From positions 4,959,474 to 5,023,473 of the forward strand of contig NC_054565.1 in the NCBI RefSeq assembly GCF_017654505.1: a stretch of DNA of 64,000 nucleotides. Direction: 5' to 3'. Position 1 is the stretch's first letter. Each line of letters opens with the position of its first letter. The notes below the pieces were generated by a model. The model was not told the origin of the DNA. It was given only the letters and a program-made list of their open reading frames with translations, and ran no database searches. Positions 24,716-36,760 of this stretch are shown piece by piece. The translations under genes and the position numbers were made by a program. This DNA comes from Polyodon spathula (taxonomy: Eukaryota > Chordata > Actinopteri > Acipenseriformes > Polyodontidae).

Positions 24716-26073
24716 GGTTAGCCACTCATGGACCCGAAATTTGGGTATTTTGTCCTACCAAACAGCTTGCATACAGGTATGTAAGACACCCAGTTAACAT
24801 ATTTTCCCAATCAAAAATAGTTAGAAAATATACAAGCCCATCCCTGAAGCCAGCAGAGGAAATGTCTAATCTGAAGCAGCCCTCTTCAGCATATGTAGGC
24901 TTTTGATTTATTAAAGATGAGGTTGCACTGGCTAAACCAGTCAGAAAGCAGCTTGTGTTACAGCTCCAGTATGTTCTGCAAAATCTGTGAAACCTGTTGA
25001 GAGCGTAGGGTACTACTGCAAAGATACAGGGGCAGATTAGAAGACGATCGTAGATTATATAACTACAGTCCGCTCTGTAATAACTTTGCAAAACTTTTTT
25101 CTACATTTTAACACTACAAGTAACAAAATGACGTCATTTTACAAAAACTGAACAAACAAACAAACAAAAAAAAACTTTCTTGATAACAACCAAAGTGCTG
25201 TAATCTTAATCTGGGCATGTCCCTGGAAGACTTCAGAAGCTACGCAGCAGCAGGGTCAGTGCTGCTTCCTGGACTGTGGTCTGCTCAATTAATTAAGAGA
25301 TAGCCTCTGAATCCTGCTGATGAGGTCTGTCTTTTGAATATTCAGTTGATTTGACTCCCTAATAATATCTTATGAATAATTGATGCATTACCTCATGAAT
25401 ATGCTAATATGCAAAGGGCCCAACCTCAATAGTAGCTGTTGAATTATTAATAGAGGGTACCATATATGCACCTGGGAAATTGCAGTGATTCTGTCAGCTT
25501 TTATAATAATTATTGTGTGTGGGGGGGGCAAAATGCTTCCTCTGTCAATATCTATCTCTCTACCTGCATAGAGGGGACTGTTATCTATTCATGCACACCA
25601 GTATACTGTATTTAGTAAGAAGCGTGTGTACAGGACGGGTATATACTAATAGGACTGTATTCTCAAAGTTCAGGACTAATTAGCATGATTCATTCAGAAA
25701 GGAAAAACTGCACCCAAAAGTTACCAAAACATAACTAAGCAGCCTGGTTAATGTAAGGCCTGGTCAGTAGTTTCAGATTTGTACTGTGCCTGGTGTTTTA
25801 TTTCTTTCTGACCCATTGTGTGCCAATGACATCCTTTGAGAATCAAGTCCAAACATACAGTACAGTGTAAGAAGTACTCCTGTTATATTGCCACCTTGTG
25901 TTTTGGATAAAAATGTGATAGCAAGAAAAAGTGTAGAAAACGGTGGACACAGTCTGAAGACTAAAGAACGAGAGTGGACTATAGTCAGCTATTATAAGGG
26001 TGCTTCTGGAACACTACAGCTCTGCGGGCTGTGTGACCTTAAGGGCAGCCAACTTGAGAAGGTTTGGATATTT

Positions 26074-26440
26074 TGGGCAACACTTTACATTAAGCTTCTC
26101 TAATTAATGTGTATGTACATAGTAGTTACATAGTAAATGCATGTGTACCTACACATAATTACAATGTTATTATGCATAGTTACAATGTACTTAATGTGTA
26201 CATCTTTTTGCATGACATAATCCTAACCCTAACCCTAACCCTAACCCTAACCCTAACCCTAACCCTAACCCTAACCCTAACCCTAACCCTAACCCTAACC
26301 CTTTTCTGATACAATTGTGTAAAACACATTAAGTAAATTGTAACTATGCAGAAAAAGATTGTACTGCTGTGTAAGTACAGATGTATTTACCATGTAAGTA
26401 CACAGTAATTAGAGACGCTTAATGTAAATGTGTTATTGTC
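26074..26440 (+). mobile_element. Inverted-repeat element with a telomere-like core
   Basis: The left arm (GCAACACTTTACATTAAGC, TTCTCTAATTAATGTGTATG, CATAGTTACAATGTACTTAA) is matched in reverse complement by the right arm (TTTACATTAAGCGTCTC, TAATTACTGTGTACTTACAT, GCATAGTTACAATTTACTT). The arms are about 130-140 bp and enclose a (CCTAAC)n block. The arrangement marks a foldback-type DNA transposon derivative. No coding capacity, and the target duplication is unclear. Confidence 0.8.
26222..26302. repeat. Vertebrate telomere-type repeat (CCTAAC)n, 13.5 copies
   Basis: 81 bp of uninterrupted CCCTAA, the complement of TTAGGG. It lies in the middle of the inverted-repeat element 26074-26440. Confidence 0.98.
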
Positions 26441-26751
26441 TTTTGTAGCGTGTTGAGTTTGGAAGTTTGGAGCGATGCTGGGTGTAAGTCAGAGGTGTGA
26501 ATTTTATTGACTATAACAGCTGTCACATCCACAAGAATAAGTTTGGTCGCTAAATCACGGGTTTTCAACTAGGGGTACTTCTATGGTCATAGGGAGTACA
26601 CCCAATTAAAGTAAAAGAAAATAACGTGCTTTAATTAATTTTTAACAGCATTATATATTTGTATTAAATATTTCATTTTTGTTTAGCAGTTCAAAGGTTA
26701 GCATAGTATAGTTTCAAAATGATCCTCCACCTGTACATATCAGTGATTTCG

Positions 26752-26888
26752 GTTGAGGGGATTTCCACTCTGATTGGGGTGGGTGAAGCGGGCGTCTGGC
26801 GATTCTGCCTATAGAGAGCTCTGCTGAGCGAATATCCATTCTGATTGGGGTGGGTGAAGCTGGCGTCTGGCGATTCTGCCTATGGAGT
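26752..26888. repeat. 70-bp direct duplication
   Basis: TCTGATTGGGGTGGGTGAAG and GCGTCTGGCGATTCTGCCTA each occur twice, 70 bp apart, with few differences. Confidence 0.9.
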
Positions 26889-27649
26889 ATAATCTTTTTG
26901 CAAGTCTAAATGCTCTGGTAAACATAAATATGTTGTATTTATTAGGCGCAGCTGTAAGTTAGGAGCAGCAATAGCAGCTGGTTGAATTGTTTACAACGTT
27001 TGACAGAGTGCATCCAAATGACCCTGTGTATCGTTTCTCCTGTCAAACATTGATATATTTCTTACTTGCAAAAGAAAAACAAAAGAAAAAGCACAAGAGT
27101 CTACAGAAAGTGCAAAGCGAAAGACAGAAAGTTATACCGACTCTCTTCTGATTATTTTAATGTCGGCTTTTATAAAACGTTTATCGTTGTTAATTATTAT
27201 AGTTTTATCTTAATGCTTTTAATGTTGTAAACATGTTAAATAGCACACATAATTATGCTGAGATGGGAAGTAAACGGTAGCGTGATAAATGTTTACAGTG
27301 AAGACTATTTTGGATTATTTATAATGACTTTGCTGATAGAAAGTGAAGGCATGTGTTTCCGAAGAGATTCCCAAACACTCTTTTTATTCTGTGCGTCCAA
27401 AGACTTAGAATTAAAAGTTTTAAGAATTCATGTTTGGTATTCTGCCCTAAACCAACCGTGTGTCATTCCAAACTGTCTTGACATAAATTATATATTAAAT
27501 AAACAGGATTTATTTAACGTGTTAATCAGATTATTTGGCCTTTTATTGTCACTATGGTACCATTCAGTAGAACGAAAATAATAAAGGGGTACTTGAACTG
27601 AAACCTCCAGACAGAAGGGGTACACGTTTAAAAAAATGATTGCGCTAAA

Positions 27650-27845
27650 TAACCAGATTTCTGTTTTCCGTTCCCACCACCAAGCCAATGGCTTGTTTCC
27701 ACCCTGGAGCTCCAGATTGGATGTCCGTGAACTCCCAGTCCTGAGGGACGAAGACCAGGCTGCAGGTGTCTGCTTTGAGGTCACATGATGCTTGACCAGT
27801 AGGGACTACAGCAGGGTGTGGAGGAACAGCTCCTGCCCACATAAA
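27650..27845 (-). mobile_element. SINE family A, divergent body fragment
   Basis: CCACCAAGCCAATGGCTTG, GAGGGACGAAGACCAGGCTG and GACCAGTAGGGACTACAGCA keep the order of family A, with many changes. Confidence 0.6.
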
Positions 27846-27907
27846 GCGCTTTGTTAGAAATATTTACTAGAGTTTGCCATCGTAAAGTATGCAGATTCCC
27901 ATACTTA

Positions 27908-28407
27908 NNNNNNNNNNNNNNNNNNNNNNNNNNNNNNNNNNNNNNNNNNNNNNNNNNNNNNNNNNNNNNNNNNNNNNNNNNNNNNNNNNNNNNNNNNNNN
28001 NNNNNNNNNNNNNNNNNNNNNNNNNNNNNNNNNNNNNNNNNNNNNNNNNNNNNNNNNNNNNNNNNNNNNNNNNNNNNNNNNNNNNNNNNNNNNNNNNNNN
28101 NNNNNNNNNNNNNNNNNNNNNNNNNNNNNNNNNNNNNNNNNNNNNNNNNNNNNNNNNNNNNNNNNNNNNNNNNNNNNNNNNNNNNNNNNNNNNNNNNNNN
28201 NNNNNNNNNNNNNNNNNNNNNNNNNNNNNNNNNNNNNNNNNNNNNNNNNNNNNNNNNNNNNNNNNNNNNNNNNNNNNNNNNNNNNNNNNNNNNNNNNNNN
28301 NNNNNNNNNNNNNNNNNNNNNNNNNNNNNNNNNNNNNNNNNNNNNNNNNNNNNNNNNNNNNNNNNNNNNNNNNNNNNNNNNNNNNNNNNNNNNNNNNNNN
28401 NNNNNNN
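27908..28407. other. Assembly gap, 500 N
   Basis: A second run of exactly 500 N. Nothing can be said about the missing sequence, and apparent open frames across it are artefacts. Confidence 0.97.
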
Positions 28408-28829
28408 CTACATAAACTATTCAAGTTTGCAATTGATGTCGGCATTGTAAGCATCAGAAGTTGGACATTTGCAGCGTGTCAGCTAATTAATATTAAAATG
28501 TAAGATGTTCTTTGGGAAGCGAACTCTGTTTTCTGAAGACAGCAATGAGGCCTGTGCAATGAGGGCCAGAGCTTCACACAAGCACACAGACACACTGCGC
28601 TGCCAATTATGCATTAGTTAATAAGAAATGTAATATTTATCTGTTTATTAATTTATTTATCATAAATCATTAAGTTACTCTCAGACAAGCCACAATTCAT
28701 ATCCTTCCCTTTTAAAATATGTTTGTTTGTTGGTTTTTTTTGTATGAATTATACAACAATTTTCAGAACTGTTTCTTGGCAAGGTTAAAAAGTGATTTGA
28801 AGATGAGTAACCGTCCCTAAAACAACAAC

Positions 28830-28897
<68 letters not shown>
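28830..28897. repeat. (AAT)n microsatellite
   Basis: About 22 perfect ATA/AAT trinucleotides. Confidence 0.96.
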
Positions 28898-28900
<3 letters not shown>

Positions 28901-29069
28901 GCTAAATTGAATTGCTCAAAATGGACTTTTACAAAACTGCTTATCAAAACATTCCTTCTGGCACATTCTTCTCAGTACGAAGCTCTGCTTTTCACAACCC
29001 TCTTTAATTCTGTCCAGCAATGGAGAGCTGCAGTTCAGAATCCAGTCTAAACCTGTGGGAACATGACAC

Positions 29070-29245
29070 CACTTTGTGGCTTGGAACTTGGTTTCAGGAG
29101 ACTTGGTTTAGGTCCATTGCACAGCACTAAGGGAGACTTGGGGTATGATACAGCACAGTTGCCTCAAATTAGGTCTCCTGGTCTCTTAGAACCAGGTTTC
29201 AAGCCACTGTTCCTGAAAAAAGTGGCTTTGTGTTCCCTCAGCTTT
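29070..29245. repeat. Imperfect inverted repeat
   Basis: GTGGCTTGGAACTTGGTTTC on the left resembles the reverse complement of the right side (GTGGCTTGAAACCTGGTTCT). A related string, AAAGTGGCTTCGTGTTCCC, occurs at 50.59 kb. Confidence 0.45.
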
Positions 29246-29249
29246 AGGT

Positions 29250-31880
29250 GAAGACAGCTTCTTGGTGCCAGTATTTAGATTTTCAAATGGGAATATGAAA
29301 GAGCCTCAGTATAAGACCTATAGCTCTACATATTATGTAAGATTTATTTCGTTTTCATTATGTACTTTCAGAAACCCTAGCAGAACAATATATACTGTAC
29401 AACAACTCTGTACTGGTGTTATAACGGGATCCCGAAGGGTTCTTTCAAAACTCTTCTGGAAGGAGAATGGTTTGACACTCCATTCGTAATGCCTCCCCCA
29501 CCCCCCATCCCCCTTGTAGTGGGGAACAGTGTACAAGCCTAACCTACCCCTGGTCCCTGAGGCAGAGAAGGAGACTGGCGCAGTAAAGCGAGAGAAGACA
29601 TGGCTTCTATAAATTGATAGAGAGAGATAGAAAGAGAAGGGAGAGAAAGGAAGCGAGAGAGAGAGATAAGGAGACAGAAGCAGCTCTAACAGCCTGTATT
29701 GCACTCCCTAAACATGCATTAATGTTTTATAGCGCTTTCAATTACCAGCGTGCTGCTGTACCCTTCTGTTGGGGTATACCATATGTAGCAGAAGATTGAT
29801 TTGACTACGATTATTACTATGGACTTACTGTACAAAGCTCTACAGGGGCTGGGTTCAACTGATATAGTTATCATGGACATATATTAAATATTAATTCAGT
29901 AATTCTGAGTGGTTCTGGTCCAGTATTGAATTTTAAAAATATTTCTTTGTGGTTCTGGAATGAAATGACATGGTGTGGTGACTATTATGAAATGGACTAA
30001 ATGGAATATTCAATGAAATGAACTCAGGATGTAAGATCCGGATGTCAGCTTTGTACAGAATAAATGTGGATAGACAAAATATTAGAGACACCTGCCAAAA
30101 CACTCAACAGGGAGCCAACATGGGTAGCCAAGTTAGCAATGACGTTGCAAGTTTAACCTTTTGACTATCATACAAACATTCTAGTTACTGCTAGGCTCAG
30201 GTAAACACGGCACTTTTACATTGATAGGTTTGTATAAAATCAAACTGTTAATATCATCAAAGAGGAAACCTGGTGTAGTGATTGCAGCCCAGATGAAGAG
30301 CTTTCATTATATCTGTTTTAATGACACGGCTTCAGTATGTCTGTGATCATTAAGCATGTGTCCTACTTAAACACAGCATCAGCTATGCTGCATTTTGGCA
30401 TTTGGACTTGCTTCTATCAGACTTTGCCCTTGTAGTCTTTTCAACCCCATTAGGAGTCTTGAATAGGACACCACTCCTAAATCAACAGAGCCATACTGTA
30501 GAGATTAATGAGTATGATATGGATCAGAAGCCATCTACTGGACTGCCTCAAATCATTTCTGAAAACAGCTTTGGAAAAACCACACAAAGTTTTCAGCTTA
30601 GCTAGTGAAGAACAAATATGTAGACAATATCTTAAAGCGTTCAGTCACTATGATGTGGAATATTAGGTCACGGGTCAAAGTTCTGTTACAATTTCCCCCC
30701 AAGTGATAAAATGGTTTAAGCAAGGCAAGCTGTTACCAATATATGTATAGAATTACTAAGGACAGCTCATTTACACAAAATGGTGAGCCACACAATCGTC
30801 TGCTCTTTTTAAAACAAGGCATACAAAATCAGGAGCAATTCCACAGCGAGTTATGAAAAAGATCATTATGAGATGAATAGTTAAGCAATCCGGCGCAATT
30901 AAAGGCAGCAGATGAGTCTATCTTTGCAAGATTGCTTCTCATTGTTCATTAAGGATCTATGCTTTTAGCTAGTTAATTCTCATCAACTGCTATCTTCTGC
31001 AATTCTGCATAGAGCCGGATCATATCCAATTGCCTGAGCTTGGTTTTTAATAAGCCAATTTAAAAGAAAGCTCAGTTAATGCCTGCCTGACACACTCCAG
31101 TGAGCGTAGGAAGAGCCCTAATAATGTTTACCTTCATCTCAATACTTTGGATTTAACACTCGCATGACCACTAACTGGAAGAATTATTAAACCCTATAAC
31201 GGTGACCATCTCATAATCCATTTCAGATGCCAACTTCATATTTTCAGAACAATGAAAACTCCTCTGGGAAAATTTAACAGTATGGCTGCCATACAGTGGG
31301 CCTAAATGAGCTGTGAAGACTGGCTGGAAGAACTATTTAACAAAGAAGAATTAGGGGACTTGATTGAAGTCTTTAACCCTCAGCGGTCCATTTATTCAGC
31401 GCTTGTCAGGCGCGTCAGGTCCAATTTATTTTCACACGTGCTGTTTATTTTACACATGCTGTTTAAAACAGGTTCAAGAGGTACTGAATCGCAAAAGCAC
31501 ACTCAGTACTGCATCTCCAGCCAAGCCCCACCTTGTTCGTTGTATTTTTCACATACCTCTTTAAACGTGCATACTGATAAATCTTCTCCTGATCACTCGT
31601 TTTATCACCAAACTCCTCAATAATGCGATCCAAGTCATTGTTTTATTACTATAACATCTCAAAAAGCTCTGCACATGTCCGTGATATTCTTCGAGCGCTG
31701 GATGTAGAAGCAGCTGTTTCCTTTGTTTATGTCCTTGTTATCTCTGTGGTGCATGGGGCTATCAGATACGCCCTTTTTTTCCGGCTTCATTAGGCTCCTA
31801 TCTGTTTCACTCGGCCATTGAAAGGTTTACTTGACTTTTTCCAGAGAAAAAACGTCTTCTTGATGATGTCAGATAGGGCC
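29250..31880. other. Non-coding stretch, mostly unique
   Basis: A GA-rich patch lies at 29610-29680. No gene or repeat family was recognised in the rest. Confidence 0.45.
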
Positions 31881-31889
31881 TGACATTGG

Positions 31890-32130
31890 ACTGGAAAGGG
31901 TTAAAGGAGGTGGCTAACCCTGACCACTACTCTAAGCACAGCACAGAAACCCAGACCAGAGAGCAGTGGGGAATAAGTGGACACAGACTGAGACAGGCTA
32001 GGAGACATTTCTTCACAGAGAGTGGTGAAGCTATGGAAGGGGTATTGACGAGTAATCAATCAGACACTAGGAACTAGAAATAATGGGCTTAATGGCCTTC
32101 CCTCTTTCAGAAATGTTCTTATGTTTAGGT
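31890..32130 (+). mobile_element. LINE 3' end fragment (CR1/L2-like)
   Basis: The translation contains ETQTREQWGISGHRLRQA and RRHFFTESGEAMEG, like the end of a LINE reverse transcriptase protein. It ends in ATGGGCTTAATGGCCTTCCC and TGTTCTTATGTT, the typical 3' tail of such fish LINEs. Severely 5'-truncated. Subfamily not certain. Confidence 0.7.
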
Positions 32131-32345
32131 TTTGTGCCAGTCATTTTTAATACCACACTGCCACACCCTCACATCCCAGATACTGCTTGAGGCACTGGGC
32201 CCTGCTCACAAAACCAATTTAATCTTTTCTTTACCAACAGCAGTGTGTTTTATGTATGTATTGTTTTGCTTTAATGGATTATGTTTACAAAAACAAAGTT
32301 CTACTTTTAATGTTGTGCTCACAGTGAATGAGGTCATGCGCTTGT

Positions 32346-32371
32346 AAAAAAAAAAAAAAAAAAAAAAAAAA
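32346..32371. repeat. Poly-A run (26)
   Basis: An uninterrupted A homopolymer. Confidence 0.95.
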
Positions 32372-32579
32372 TCCTTTGTCTTGATGCAGTGAAAATACAC
32401 CAACAAACATCCAATTAGTCAATCAAAAGCATTCCTTACATTGCGTTCTATGATATCATAGGGTTTAATTACTAGATGGTCCTTAGCTTGCTTAACCACT
32501 GAACGACTGTAATTCTGATTGGTTTCATTAGAATATACAGAGGTTTCAAACTGGTCTTCATTCGCTTTACAGAAAAATA

Positions 32580-32815
32580 TTATAGGAGTCCCCCCTTTGG
32601 AAATCTGAGGGGTCCCTGAGTGTCTCCTCTGGTAAAGGCATGACCACGTGGTGTGCAGGGTGAGTCATACAGTCAGGGGAGCACACGTTCCTGGCTACAG
32701 TATGGGAAGTTGCCTGTCTTTGCAGGCGATTACCAGGGGTCTGAGTCAGGGCAGGGCTGGCTTTTGTCCTTCAGGATGTAAAGAGGCTTGGCTTGGCACG
32801 TGCTCATATTAAATT
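32580..32815 (+). mobile_element. SINE family A, head plus shortened body
   Basis: TCTCCTCTGGTAAAGGCATG, GGTGTGCAGGGTGAGTCATA, then CAGTCAGGGGAGCACACG and GGGCTGGCTTTTGTCC give the head-body order on the plus strand, with a single head unit. A degenerate GGAGTCCCCCC lead-in precedes it, as at 42.1 and 56.3 kb. Confidence 0.7.
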
Positions 32816-33214
32816 TAAAGTCGTTTTCCTCCTTTGCATGAATTTGTTCATGTGAGCGTCATCTTGCAACAGCTTCAGTCACCAGTGTGTTGTTCAGCAC
32901 TAGGGCGTGTGATCAGTATTAAAAGAGGATATCGATTAAAGATGGTGCTCACATTAAACAAAGAAGCAGGAAAAAATGACCTTAAAATTGGGCCTATACA
33001 GGATTCAGTGCACATCGCAACGATAAGAATGTTCTAAAACATCTGCAAATCAAATTCCCTATGGTAGTTCCATTAAAAGTGAAAAAATGTCCTTCTAAAA
33101 ATTCATATTTCATAAACCCATGTTGAAAGATTTTTAAAAATCTACCTACCTACCCAACTTTCCTGAGCTTAAATACTAGAAACCAAAAATTTAAGGATGG
33201 CCCACCCCTTATAA

Positions 33215-33505
33215 AAACCTACCATGGTATTTTTGCAGTGTTTTTACAATTTTCCCAAGCTTTTGCCATGTTTCTTCCATGCATTTACCATAGTTTACCT
33301 GGTTTGTCATGCTTATTAATATCTCTATGTGCTTTACAATGCTTCCCTGTTCTTTACCAGACCTCTCTGTGCTTTACAATGCTTCTCTATGCTTTACCAT
33401 GCACCTCTGTGCTTTACAATGTTCCTTATTCTTTACCAGACCTCTCTGTGCTTTACAATGCTTACCTCTGCTTTCACTGTGCTTTCTCACACTTTGGTGT
33501 GCTTT
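33215..33505 (+). repeat. Degenerate ~20-bp 'CTTTACCATG' repeat, longest copy
   Basis: Successive units such as GTGCTTTACAATGCTTCCC, TTCTTTACCAGACCTCTC, TATGCTTTACCATGCACC and GTGCTTTACAATGTTCC repeat at 20-30 bp steps. Three overlapping plus-strand frames here simply reflect the repeat. Confidence 0.8.
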
Positions 33506-34290
33506 TGCTATAGGATGGTTTTAGATGGGGTCTCCACGGTGATGGTGGAACCTTGGAGCTCACATATGCTTCTCTCTGACCTTCTCTTTCACCTGGCCAA
33601 TTCGTTCCAGACGATCTGATCTGTGTAATCAGGGTCTGCATCAACTGCAGATAACACTGAATTAAAATCCTAATTCACCAGACCAGGCTGGCACGGCTAA
33701 TCGCCACGCCTCGTTAGCTTCAGTTTAATTCCTCCTGTCTGCTCTGTCAAAGCTCCAAGGCAGGAGAAGAGACTTTCTCTCAGTGCAAGCAGGCACGCTA
33801 AGCCTCCTCACAAATGAACACCCAAGTATTTTATAAATGTGATCATATATCTTTGCATTATATATGTTAGATATGTTTGAACGAAAAGTCAGGTTTGCTA
33901 TAATGTGTTTCTTCCAGAACCTATAAAGCGAATGGCGGTGAGCATTTAGAGAGCTATTTTGTTTGCAAGAAATGCTGTAACACAATAAATGATTTGTTCT
34001 GAATTATTGTCCTGATTGAAAACTGGGTTTCTGTCAAGACAGAAATCCTGCTCCAGATTTTCTTTTTCGCCGTGGGGGGGGGGGGGGGTGGGGGATCAGG
34101 CGCACTTTCATTGATGACCACAAGGGAGTGCTGTTTTTTATTTTGTTTGTTTTGGTTTTGGCATGGCTGTGTTTACTGCTTACAGTCTTGCGAAAGAGAG
34201 TTGTAATTTAAATTAAGAAAGTAATTTATTACAATCAGCCATTACTTTGAAGTCTTTCTAATTAATCACTGTTACTAATTACTCTTTAGC

Positions 34291-34313
34291 AAAAAAAAAA
34301 AAAAAAAAAAAAA
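34291..34313. repeat. Poly-A run
   Basis: 23 consecutive A, followed by 7 T. A G-run with one T lies nearby at 34074-34094. Confidence 0.94.
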
Positions 34314-34835
34314 TTTTTTTCCATTACAATGTGTACAGTTTACTAGGATATCTAATCTGCAGTGGGATTAGCGATCTGTAATTCCACAACTAATATTTAG
34401 CTCTTTGAAATGCCATCGCTAATTGGTTTCTATGATATCTTACCAATAGGTCACAGCATTTCAAAGCTTTAGGTTTAACAGTCTTTTTATCTAACAAAAA
34501 CACGTTATTAAAAACTTTAAAATTGTATTTGTTAAATATTTGTACAACACCTATGGTAACACCTGCTATGATGACAAACAGATGGATTGCATATGTGATA
34601 ATGTGTTGCCATTGGTTACCATTGTGTCTGTGCAATTGCTCTGTTTTCCATAGCGCATGGTTCAGTATCAGTATAAAATATGATAATACTTTCATAACAC
34701 GCATAAGGATACCAAGGAAATTAAATATAAAGCTTCTTTTATTTGCTTCAAATTCCATTTTAAAGTTGTTTTTTTTTAGGTTTTTTTTTTACTGTGGTTC
34801 TTTGAATGTATTCAAATATTGTGTTCAGATGCTTG

Positions 34836-35080
34836 TAGCTGTTCCTGAGTTCGCCTGCCATAGACAGATGAAAAAACCCAGACTAGATGAGATGAAATGT
34901 CTTTATAGATGTAAGAGCCAGCACCATCTGGTGCACAGCTTTGCATTGGCAGCAAACACAAACTTGGTCCTTCCCATCTTTTCATGAGATGGCGCAGGCT
35001 GCTTCCTGAAGACACTTGATCTAGTCTTGGTTATGTTTGTGATTGCAGTGAGAGCAGAAGAGAGGCACCTGAACTCAGCT
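34836..35080 (+). mobile_element. Foldback element family F, copy 1
   Basis: The left end has TTCCTGAGTTCGCCTGCCAT, the right end AGAGGCACCTGAACTCAGC, and the centre has GAGCCAGCACCATCTGGTGC. The centre and ends match the copy at 58.87-59.14 kb. Confidence 0.6.
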
Positions 35081-35416
35081 TAGTGCCCCTCAAGTAAATA
35101 CAAGAAACACAACTTAGCATTGCAACAATTACAATAAGAAACACTACAAAGGATTGCATGGAAAAAGACGCATCTAGTATACAAGGTGAGAGCAGCCTTC
35201 AGACTGGATCAGACAGCCGAGGATGTTATACAAGCGATAGAGAGTCTCTATGCATACTTCATGTATCTGTCTAGCTACTGAATGCCAAGTGTTTTGTTTT
35301 TTTTCTTGTTTTATCCTGCTTTTTTTTTTTTTTTTAATAAAGTGCAGCTTCCGAGTTTGGCTTTGAACTAGTCCTTCAATTGGCTGTTGTTTGTGCTTGC
35401 AGGATAACAGGATCTC

Positions 35417-35518
35417 GCATTGCTGTGGCGTGTTACAGGTTAATAAAGGAACTCGTCAATAAAGCATTATTTGAATGAGGGTGTTCCATTATTACCGAGG
35501 AACATGCCACAGCAATGC
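35417..35518. repeat. Hairpin-forming palindromic repeat
   Basis: GCATTGCTGTGGCGTGTT on the left pairs with AACATGCCACAGCAATGC on the right. The next inward stretches (GTTAATAAAGGAACTC; GTTCCATTATTACC) also pair, giving arms of about 40 bp. A related half, AGTTCCATTATTACCCAGTA, lies at 7627-7665. Confidence 0.8.
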
Positions 35519-36374
35519 CATTATTACTATTATGCTACAGCTTTAAAGGTACAGTTGAGCCTCAGAGATACAAACACCACACCTACGACTTGACCGGTCA
35601 ACAGAACACCTTTAGCTGGAAATAAAAGGGCCCCTCAATCATACCAATAATGCAACCAGAATTCAGCTTAAAAAGTGTGAGCACTGGGTACTGTAAGCGC
35701 GTTACACTTCCAATTGAAAGAAAACATTCCGAAGATTTCTTGCAAACGTTACAACGGTATCATCCTCAGCATTGGGAATACGGGATCCGGTTAATTGTCA
35801 GCGATATAAAATAAAATGAAAAGTTATCTTGCTAGGAGCATTTTAGTTTTACATAAAGCAAAGGAGGCTGAATCAATGAGCAAGCTACTCAAATGAATTT
35901 TGTTTAAAATAAAATAAGAACCAGCATTATGTTAACCCAGCTTTTCCTGGACTTTCAAATCTGTGTTTTTGCTACAGATACCATTTGAATAGTAAGTAAA
36001 ATGTAGTGTTTTCTCACATACATTACAGTTTTAAAGCCTTTCAAACCATAGCAATTTGATTACTGCATTAATGTGTTGCTTCCTTGTATTATTCACCAGA
36101 TTAAGGCTGTAGAGAGCAGGTGTGCACATTTATTAAAACCACCGAAAGTCAGTTTCAGAGTTACGGACGTTTCAGTCTTAGGGACAACCTCTACTATTTT
36201 TCAATACTTTGCCAATCATGAGTGAAAGACCATTTTCTATTACCCACCTAAACCATCACGTATCCTGTGTTTGATATGATTGACTCAGAGTGCACACGCG
36301 TGTGTGTGTGGGTGGGAGTTCAAATAGGCATGACAGATATTGGCTTAGTATTAGAGTCTTGAACTACTGTGCTT

Positions 36375-36455
36375 GTCCAGAGCCAAACAATACTGTAATA
36401 AATTGTTTGGGAACGAGAAGAGGCTGTTCAGCCCATCAAGGCACATCGCCAACAC
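36375..36455 (+). repeat. Fish dispersed repeat 'GAGGCTGTTCAGCCCATCAA'
   Basis: AACGAGAAGAGGCTGTTCAG, then CCCATCAAGGC, is a familiar motif of fish LINE-derived repeats. Only a short piece is present. Confidence 0.55.
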
Positions 36456-36516
36456 TATATTCCATCTCTAAGGATATCTCATTCAAAAGGACAAAATGTG
36501 ATTGTTTTTTTTTTCT

Positions 36517-36542
36517 GGGGGGGGGGGGGGGGGGGGGGGGGG
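36517..36542. repeat. Poly-G run (26)
   Basis: An uninterrupted G homopolymer after a T-run. Confidence 0.95.
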
Positions 36543-36687
36543 TTATGTTTTAGATGTGTCACCTTATAGGCTTTTCCACGCATTTCAAACTCTCTGCGTA
36601 AAAAAGTTAACCCGATCTTCTGTTCCAAACTTGCTTTTACTCAGCTTTTACATTGGTCAATTTAAATTTAATTTGTAACTTCAATTT

Positions 36688-36760
36688 TGAACCCATCGAT
36701 GAATGGAGTGCACCAACAATCATATGTTGATAATGACAAACTCCAGTTTTTTTACATCAC
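36688..36760 (+). repeat. Dispersed repeat pair, copy 2
   Basis: GAACCCATCGATGAATGGAG, ACAATCATATGTTGATAATG and CTCCAGTTTTTTTAC match 12836-12908 in the same orientation. Confidence 0.75.

Noticed and set aside
24726..25091. 121-codon minus-strand frame
   Set aside because: No recognisable domain, and it begins next to a SINE copy; likely chance.
25190..25300. Possible 5S rRNA-derived SINE (GAAGCTACGCAG...CAGGGTC)
   Set aside because: Only a short similarity to the 5S internal promoter region and no element borders.
26222..26302. Telomere repeat as evidence of chromosome fusion
   Set aside because: It is enclosed by inverted arms of a mobile element, which explains it without a fusion.
34390..34758. 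122-codon minus-strand frame with hydrophobic stretches
   Set aside because: No recognised family and A+T-rich DNA; hydrophobic residues are expected by chance from such composition.
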